A stretch of 9,586 bases of DNA from Clostridiaceae bacterium (lineage in GTDB: Bacteria; Bacillota; Clostridia; Oscillospirales; Butyricicoccaceae): contig JAEDEU010000055.1 in assembly GCA_016293155.1 (NCBI GenBank), positions 1-9,586 of the forward strand, given 5' to 3'. Under the pieces are notes generated by a model. It made no database searches, had not been told where the DNA came from, and saw only the letters and a list, made by a program, of their open reading frames with translations. The translations under genes and the position numbers were made by a program. Positions within the stretch are counted from its first letter, which is position 1, and each line of letters begins with the position of its first letter. Shown one piece after another: positions 5,712 to 9,586 of this stretch.

Positions 5712-6290
5712 ATGGAATTGCTGAAGCAGCGTATTCTACAGGATGGAGAAATCCGCGGGGGAAATGTGCTCAAGGTGGACAGCTTCCTCAATCATCAGCT
5801 GGATATCCCGCTGTTTGAAGAAATTGGACAGGAGTTTCAGCGCCTGTTTGCAGATAAGAAGATCAATAAGATTCTGACCATTGAGTCGTCCGGCATTGCG
5901 GTGGCGTGCATCGCCGCGCGGTACTTTAATGTGCCGGTGGTTTTTGCCAAAAAGACTCAGAGCATCAATATCGACGGTGCAGTGCATGTCACCAGAGTGC
6001 AGTCGGTCACGACACGGCGCGTATATGAGGTGATTGTATCCAAAAAATATCTTGGTGCCAATGACCACGTGCTGATTATTGATGATTTTCTGGCAAACGG
6101 CTGTGCCGCAATGGGACTGATTGATCTGGCGCGCAACGCAGGCGCAACCATTGAGGGCTTCGGCGTTGTGATCGAAAAGGGCTTCCAGCAGGGCGGAAAG
6201 CTGATTCGTGCAGACGGGGTGGATGTCCGTTCGCTGGTCACGATTGATTCTTTGGACGAGAAAACCGGCAGTATTGTATTCCGCGACTGA
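5712..6290 (+). CDS. xpt: Xanthine phosphoribosyltransferase
   Basis: A 192-residue purine-salvage enzyme that joins xanthine to PRPP to give XMP and pyrophosphate in the cytosol (EC 2.4.2.22). It follows the Bacillus subtilis Xpt sequence closely from recall: LKVDSFLNHQLDIPLFEEIGQEF (20-42), KILTIESSGIAVA (53-65), VPVVFAKK (74-81) and the PRPP-binding motif H119-V-L-I-I-D-D125-F-L-A-N-G130, then IEGFGVVIEKGFQQGG (147-162). Length matches the family (about 190-194). The ATG at 5712 has AAGGAG (5697-5702) 9 nt upstream; the frame is open for 35 codons upstream, but that part overlaps the promoter. It is a single-gene unit: no purine permease gene (pbuX), its usual partner, follows, and the downstream gene is convergent. 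Regulation probably runs through the upstream inverted repeat rather than a riboswitch. Confidence 0.96.
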   Translation: MELLKQRILQDGEIRGGNVLKVDSFLNHQLDIPLFEEIGQEFQRLFADKKINKILTIESSGIAVACIAARYFNVPVVFAKKTQSINIDGAVHVTRVQSVTTRRVYEVIVSKKYLGANDHVLIIDDFLANGCAAMGLIDLARNAGATIEGFGVVIEKGFQQGGKLIRADGVDVRSLVTIDSLDEKTGSIVFRD

Positions 6291-6315
6291 TGTAAATACA
6301 GGTTAGAGCGCAGTC

Positions 6316-6357
6316 AAAGTATCTCAACCGTTTTCAGCAGCGGTGAGATACTTTTTT
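6316..6357 (+). terminator. Rho-independent terminator of xpt, inside the tetR 3' end
   Basis: AAGTATCTC-A-ACCG (6317-6330) pairs with CGGT-GAGATACTT (6341-6353) over 13 bp with one bulged A, followed by a T-run ending at 6357. It begins about 25 bp after the xpt stop. Bases 6324-6357 also encode the last codons and stop of the convergent TetR-family gene. Confidence 0.85.
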
Positions 6358-6929
6358 GCGTCGCTCAGACCGAACAGCGCACTGGTACAAAACAGCTGCA
6401 TATTATAAGCAATTTCCTCGGGCGGTTCGCGGAAATCGCCCAGAATCCATTGCTGGATGATGCCGTTGCAGCCGTTGAGCAGGAACAGCATCAGGGATTC
6501 CAGCAGCTCCGGACTGTATTCTGCGGTCTGGAAAAACTGCGGGAAGGGATTACCGTGGCGCAGAGTGGACAGACGCTGCATGAAGTTGATGTCACTTCGT
6601 GCGGAGTACAGGATACAGTACAGCTCACGATCCTCAAAGATCCGCTGCGTGATGCCGCCGAATAGCTCCGCAAAGGAATTGGTGGCAAAGCAATCGCGGA
6701 TTCCCATCTCCAGACGCTCGATCACCTCATCGACAATGCTGTTGAACAGATCGGTGGGGTCGGAATAGTAGGTATAAAAGGTTGTCCGATTCAGATCGGA
6801 CTGCTCACACAGCTTGGTGACGGCAATTTTTTGCAGCGGGCAGGTTTTCAGCAGCTGCAACAGTGCTTCGCGCAGAGCCTTCTGGGTGCGCTGAACGCGC
6901 CGATCCGGCGCGGGATTCTTTCGCTTCAT
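6324..6929 (-). CDS. TetR/AcrR-family transcriptional regulator
   Basis: A 201-residue regulator. The N-terminal TetR DNA-binding domain spans about residues 9-69: DRRVQRTQKALREALLQLL, then the helix-turn-helix IAVTKLCEQSDLNRTTFYTYY (35-55), with the family's typical TFYxYY ending, and a DPTDLF connector. The C-terminal ligand domain is helical; its tail (IIQQWILGDFREPPEEIAYNMQLF) resembles the DhaS-like group common in Clostridia, whose ligands are mostly unknown. The ATG at 6929 is supported by GAGGAG about 9 nt upstream. Its promoter is divergent from trkA, with about 190 bp between the two start codons, so it may regulate itself, trkAH, or a distant target. The last ten codons double as part of the xpt terminator hairpin. 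Confidence 0.93.
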   Translation of the reverse strand: MKRKNPAPDRRVQRTQKALREALLQLLKTCPLQKIAVTKLCEQSDLNRTTFYTYYSDPTDLFNSIVDEVIERLEMGIRDCFATNSFAELFGGITQRIFEDRELYCILYSARSDINFMQRLSTLRHGNPFPQFFQTAEYSPELLESLMLFLLNGCNGIIQQWILGDFREPPEEIAYNMQLFCTSALFGLSDAKKYLTAAENG

Positions 6930-6961
6930 GAAAAAAATCTCCTCAAATAAGGTTTAATAAT

Positions 6962-6990
6962 ATTATATCCGACAAGTGCACAACATGCAA
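6962..6990 (-). promoter_or_regulatory. Sigma-A promoter of the TetR-family gene
   Basis: On the minus strand TTGCAT (6990-6985), a 17-bp spacer and a perfect TATAAT (6967-6962). The spacer holds a GTGCAC palindrome and a repeated TGTTG (TGTTGCATGTTGTGCA), which could be part of an autoregulatory site. Confidence 0.75.
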
Positions 6991-7066
6991 CAGATGTATA
7001 GAAAAAAGACGAGTTTTTAGAATACCGATATTTTTCGGTCAGATCATAGTCGAAACCCCGGAATTA

Positions 7067-7075
7067 TGGTATACT
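7067..7075 (+). promoter_or_regulatory. Extended -10 promoter of trkA-trkH
   Basis: TGG-TATACT forms an extended -10 ending 44 bp before the trkA start. The -35 region (TAGTCG at 7047-7052, 17-bp spacing) is poor, suggesting a weak promoter or one that needs an activator. A 5-bp ACCGA/TCGGT dyad lies just upstream at about 7024-7039. Confidence 0.6.
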
Positions 7076-7119
7076 TAAAACTAGTTCACCTCTCAGGAGA
7101 ATGATTTCGGAGGATAAAA

Positions 7120-8511
7120 ATGCAGAATATTTTAAAAAAGCTGATTCCGGATGCGCTGAAGATTATCATCGTCGGCTGCGGCAAGGTCGGCAGGGCGCTG
7201 ACAGAAAAGTTAAGTATGGAGGGGCATGATATTACTATCATTGACCGCCGTATGAATCTGGTGCAGGAGCTTTCCAACAAGTATGATGTCATGGGAATGG
7301 TCGGCAACGGCGCCAGCTACAGCGTACAGCGGGAAGCAGGCGTGGAGAATACGGATCTGATTATTGCGGTTACAGGCTCGGACGAGCTGAACCTGCTGTG
7401 CTGTACGATTGCGCGCAAGGTAGGCAAATGTGCAGCAATTGCCCGCGTGCGCCATCATGACTACAGCGCCGAGCTGAGCTATCTGCGCATACAGCTGGGG
7501 TTATCATTGATTATCAATCCGGAGCTGGAGGCGGCGCGGGAAATCGCACGGCTGCTGCGGCTTCCGTCCGCACTTTCCATCAACTCGTTTGCGCGGGGAC
7601 ATGCCGAGATGGTCAAGTTCAAGATTCCGCAGGACAGTAAGCTGGACGGCATGAAGATTTCTGCGCTTGGACAGGAGCTAGGAAAGAACATTCTGGTCTG
7701 CGCGGTGGAGCACGGCGGTTCGTTGATGATTCCGGACGGTTCCTTCATTTTGCAGGCGCGGGATGAGGTATCCTTTGTTGCAACGCCGCGAAACAGCCAG
7801 ACCTTTTTCCGCAACATCGGCTTGGAAACCAAGCAGATTCGCAGTACGATGATTATCGGCGGCGGAAAGTCCTCTTATTATCTGGCGGCACAGCTGCTCG
7901 GAATGGGCGTTGACGTGAAGATTATCGAGATCAGCCGCGAACGCTGCGAGGAGCTGACCATGCTGCTGCCGGATGCGACGATCATCTGCGGAGACGGCTC
8001 CGATGAGGATTTGCTGAAGGAGGAGGGCATTGATCAGATCGAGTCCTTCGTGCCGCTGACCGGCATCGACGAGGAAAATATTCTGCTGACGCTGTATGCC
8101 AAGCGGATTCCAGACATCAAGGTAGTTACAAAAATTAACCGAATTACCTTTAACGATGTGATTGACAATCTGGAGCTGGGCAGCGTGGTATATCCGCGAT
8201 ATATTACGGCGGAGATGATTATCGGCTATGTCCGTGCGATGCAGAACTCAATCGGAAGCAATATTGAAACGCTGTACCACATTTTTGATGGTCGGGCAGA
8301 GGCGATTGAATTTCATGTAGAGGCCTCGTCGCCGGTGATCGGGATTCCGCTCAAGGACCTTCCGACCAAGGATAATTTGCTGATTACCTGTATCAACCGC
8401 AATGGTCAGATTCTGATCCCGCGCGGACAGGATTCGATCCAAATGGGAGATACTGTGGTGATTGTCACAACGCATACCGGCTTCCGGGATATCGGGGATA
8501 TTATCAGATAA
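7120..8511 (+). CDS. trkA: Trk potassium uptake regulatory subunit TrkA
   Basis: A 463-residue cytosolic gating subunit that binds NAD(H) or other nucleotides and controls the TrkH potassium pore. It has the duplicated RCK layout: RCK_N 1 (about 13-130) with the nucleotide loop G19-C-G21-K-V-G24 and Asp42 closing strand 2; RCK_C 1 (about 148-225); RCK_N 2 (about 243-360); RCK_C 2 (about 382-463). In the second half the loop reads G247-G-G-K-S-S252, so the final Gly of GxGxxG is replaced and this site may bind differently; Glu270 closes its second strand. The protein starts 12 residues earlier than the usual MKxxIVGxG beginning, but GGAGG (7109-7113) 6 nt before the ATG supports it and no ATG lies nearer. 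trkH follows after 11 bp. RCK_C domains are c-di-AMP sensors in several Bacillota; this was not tested here. Confidence 0.95.
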   Translation: MQNILKKLIPDALKIIIVGCGKVGRALTEKLSMEGHDITIIDRRMNLVQELSNKYDVMGMVGNGASYSVQREAGVENTDLIIAVTGSDELNLLCCTIARKVGKCAAIARVRHHDYSAELSYLRIQLGLSLIINPELEAAREIARLLRLPSALSINSFARGHAEMVKFKIPQDSKLDGMKISALGQELGKNILVCAVEHGGSLMIPDGSFILQARDEVSFVATPRNSQTFFRNIGLETKQIRSTMIIGGGKSSYYLAAQLLGMGVDVKIIEISRERCEELTMLLPDATIICGDGSDEDLLKEEGIDQIESFVPLTGIDEENILLTLYAKRIPDIKVVTKINRITFNDVIDNLELGSVVYPRYITAEMIIGYVRAMQNSIGSNIETLYHIFDGRAEAIEFHVEASSPVIGIPLKDLPTKDNLLITCINRNGQILIPRGQDSIQMGDTVVIVTTHTGFRDIGDIIR

Positions 8512-8522
8512 GGAAATTTTCT

Positions 8523-9586
8523 ATGAATATTGCAATCATTGCCTACATACTGGGCTGGATTTTGAAGATTGAGGGCGCACTGATGTGCCTCCCGTTTGCG
8601 GTCGGTCTGCTGTATCGGGAATTTGAGTGCGTTTCCTTTCTCGGTGTCGGCGTGTTCTGTGTCCTGCTTGGCGTGCTGCTTACCTGGAAAAAACCCAAAA
8701 ATCTGGTATTTTATTCGCGGGACAGCTTTGTAGCTGTGGCGCTGAGCTGGATCGTACTCAGTGTTTTCGGTTCCATGCCGTTCGTATTCAACGGCGATAT
8801 TCCCAATCCGGTGAATGCTCTGTTTGAAACCATTTCCGGCTTCACAACGACGGGTGCGAGTATTTTGAATGATATCGAGGCGCTGTCCCATTGCAGCCTG
8901 TTCTGGCGCAGCCTGACGCACTGGGTCGGCGGCATGGGCATTCTGGTATTTCTGCTGGCGGTGCTGCCGATGACCGGCGGCTCGCGGATGCATCTGATGC
9001 GGGTGGAAAGCCCGGGACCGTCCGTGGGCAAGCTGGTGCCCAAGGTGCGCTATACCGCAATGATTCTGTATGCGCTGTATATCGTGATGACCGTTCTGGA
9101 GATGATTTTGCTGTTGGCGGCGGGAATGCCGGCATTTGAGGCGGTCACGACTGCGTTTGGTACGGCGGGCACCGGAGGCTTTGCCGTAAAAAATACCAGC
9201 ATGATGGGATATTCCCCCGCGATACAGTGGATTATCACGGTGTTTATGATTCTGTTCGGCGTGAACTTTAACGCCTTTTTCCTGATTCTGATGGGGAAAT
9301 GGCGTCAAGCGGCGCAGAGCGAGGAGGTTCGTGTCTATCTGGGCGTCATCGCGCTTGCGACACTGGTTATTTTCCTGAATGCGTACCAGTACACCATGAG
9401 TGCGCTGGATAATCTGCGTCATGCGATGTTTCAGGTTGCGGCGATCATCACGACAACCGGCTTTGCGACGCAGGATTTCCAGCTCTGGCCGAACCTCTCA
9501 AAGGCGGTGCTGGTTGTGCTGATGTTTGTCGGTGCCTGTGCGGGCAGTACGGGCGGCGGCATCAAGGTGACCCGCATCCTGATTGC
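8523..9586 (+). CDS. trkH: Trk potassium transporter membrane subunit TrkH (3' end outside window)
   Basis: The first 354 codons of a TrkH/KtrB-family potassium translocating subunit; about 130 more residues would be expected beyond the window. The protein is very hydrophobic, with many membrane spans (for example 5-30, 38-54, 70-90, 136-150, 178-200, 235-257, 272-287, 327-341). The four pore loops that together form the selectivity filter are all seen: TTTG111AS, GTAG216TGGF, TTTG313FATQ and GSTG344GGIK; each keeps a filter glycine. The ATG at 8523 is preceded by AAGGAAA (8510-8516) and lies 11 bp after trkA, so the two are co-transcribed and probably translationally linked. No frameshift or stop interrupts the visible part. 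Confidence 0.96.
   Translation, partial: MNIAIIAYILGWILKIEGALMCLPFAVGLLYREFECVSFLGVGVFCVLLGVLLTWKKPKNLVFYSRDSFVAVALSWIVLSVFGSMPFVFNGDIPNPVNALFETISGFTTTGASILNDIEALSHCSLFWRSLTHWVGGMGILVFLLAVLPMTGGSRMHLMRVESPGPSVGKLVPKVRYTAMILYALYIVMTVLEMILLLAAGMPAFEAVTTAFGTAGTGGFAVKNTSMMGYSPAIQWIITVFMILFGVNFNAFFLILMGKWRQAAQSEEVRVYLGVIALATLVIFLNAYQYTMSALDNLRHAMFQVAAIITTTGFATQDFQLWPNLSKAVLVVLMFVGACAGSTGGGIKVTRILI

Noticed and set aside
8406..9422. A 338-codon open frame on the minus strand.
   Set aside because: It is antisense to trkA/trkH, rich in His, Gln and Arg as shadows are, and has no start signals.

Overview
The window looks like chromosomal DNA of a moderate-GC Bacillota, most likely a gut-type clostridium (Oscillospirales/Ruminococcaceae-like). 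This is inferred from strong AGGAGG-type ribosome binding sites, canonical sigma-A promoters, compact hairpin-plus-T-tract terminators and Clostridia-like protein sequences. No phage, transposase, CRISPR, tRNA or rRNA signature is visible. Most genes are single transcription units with their own promoter.

Layout. 1-600: a GNAT-family acetyltransferase ending in a strong terminator. 601-1217: an AT-rich stretch without a convincing protein gene. Read on the minus strand, it has a promoter-like element, four well-formed helices and the shared terminator, so it is a candidate structured small RNA. 1218-1835: a small SGNH/GDSL hydrolase with promoter and terminator. 1842-3984: glgB (glycogen branching enzyme) on the minus strand, complete with promoter and terminator and with no other glycogen gene in view. 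4062-4568: a 4HBT/YbgC-like thioesterase that converges on, and overlaps by 34 bp, an XRE-family regulator (minus strand, start 5095). That regulator is divergent from a 64-codon gene of unknown function (5291-5485); two dyads lie between their promoters. 5588-6357: xpt (xanthine phosphoribosyltransferase), preceded by an inverted repeat rather than a recognisable purine riboswitch; its terminator lies inside the 3' end of a convergent TetR-family gene. 7067-9586: trkA and trkH, a potassium uptake operon, with trkH running off the window.

How the genes fit together. trkA-trkH is the only clear operon: TrkA is the cytosolic gating subunit of the TrkH membrane pore. The XRE gene and the small gene next to it form a plausible regulator/target pair. 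xpt (purine salvage), glgB (glycogen branching), the thioesterase, the SGNH hydrolase and the acetyltransferase are ordinary housekeeping or accessory functions with no visible shared pathway. The least explained region is the minus-strand RNA candidate at about 565-913.
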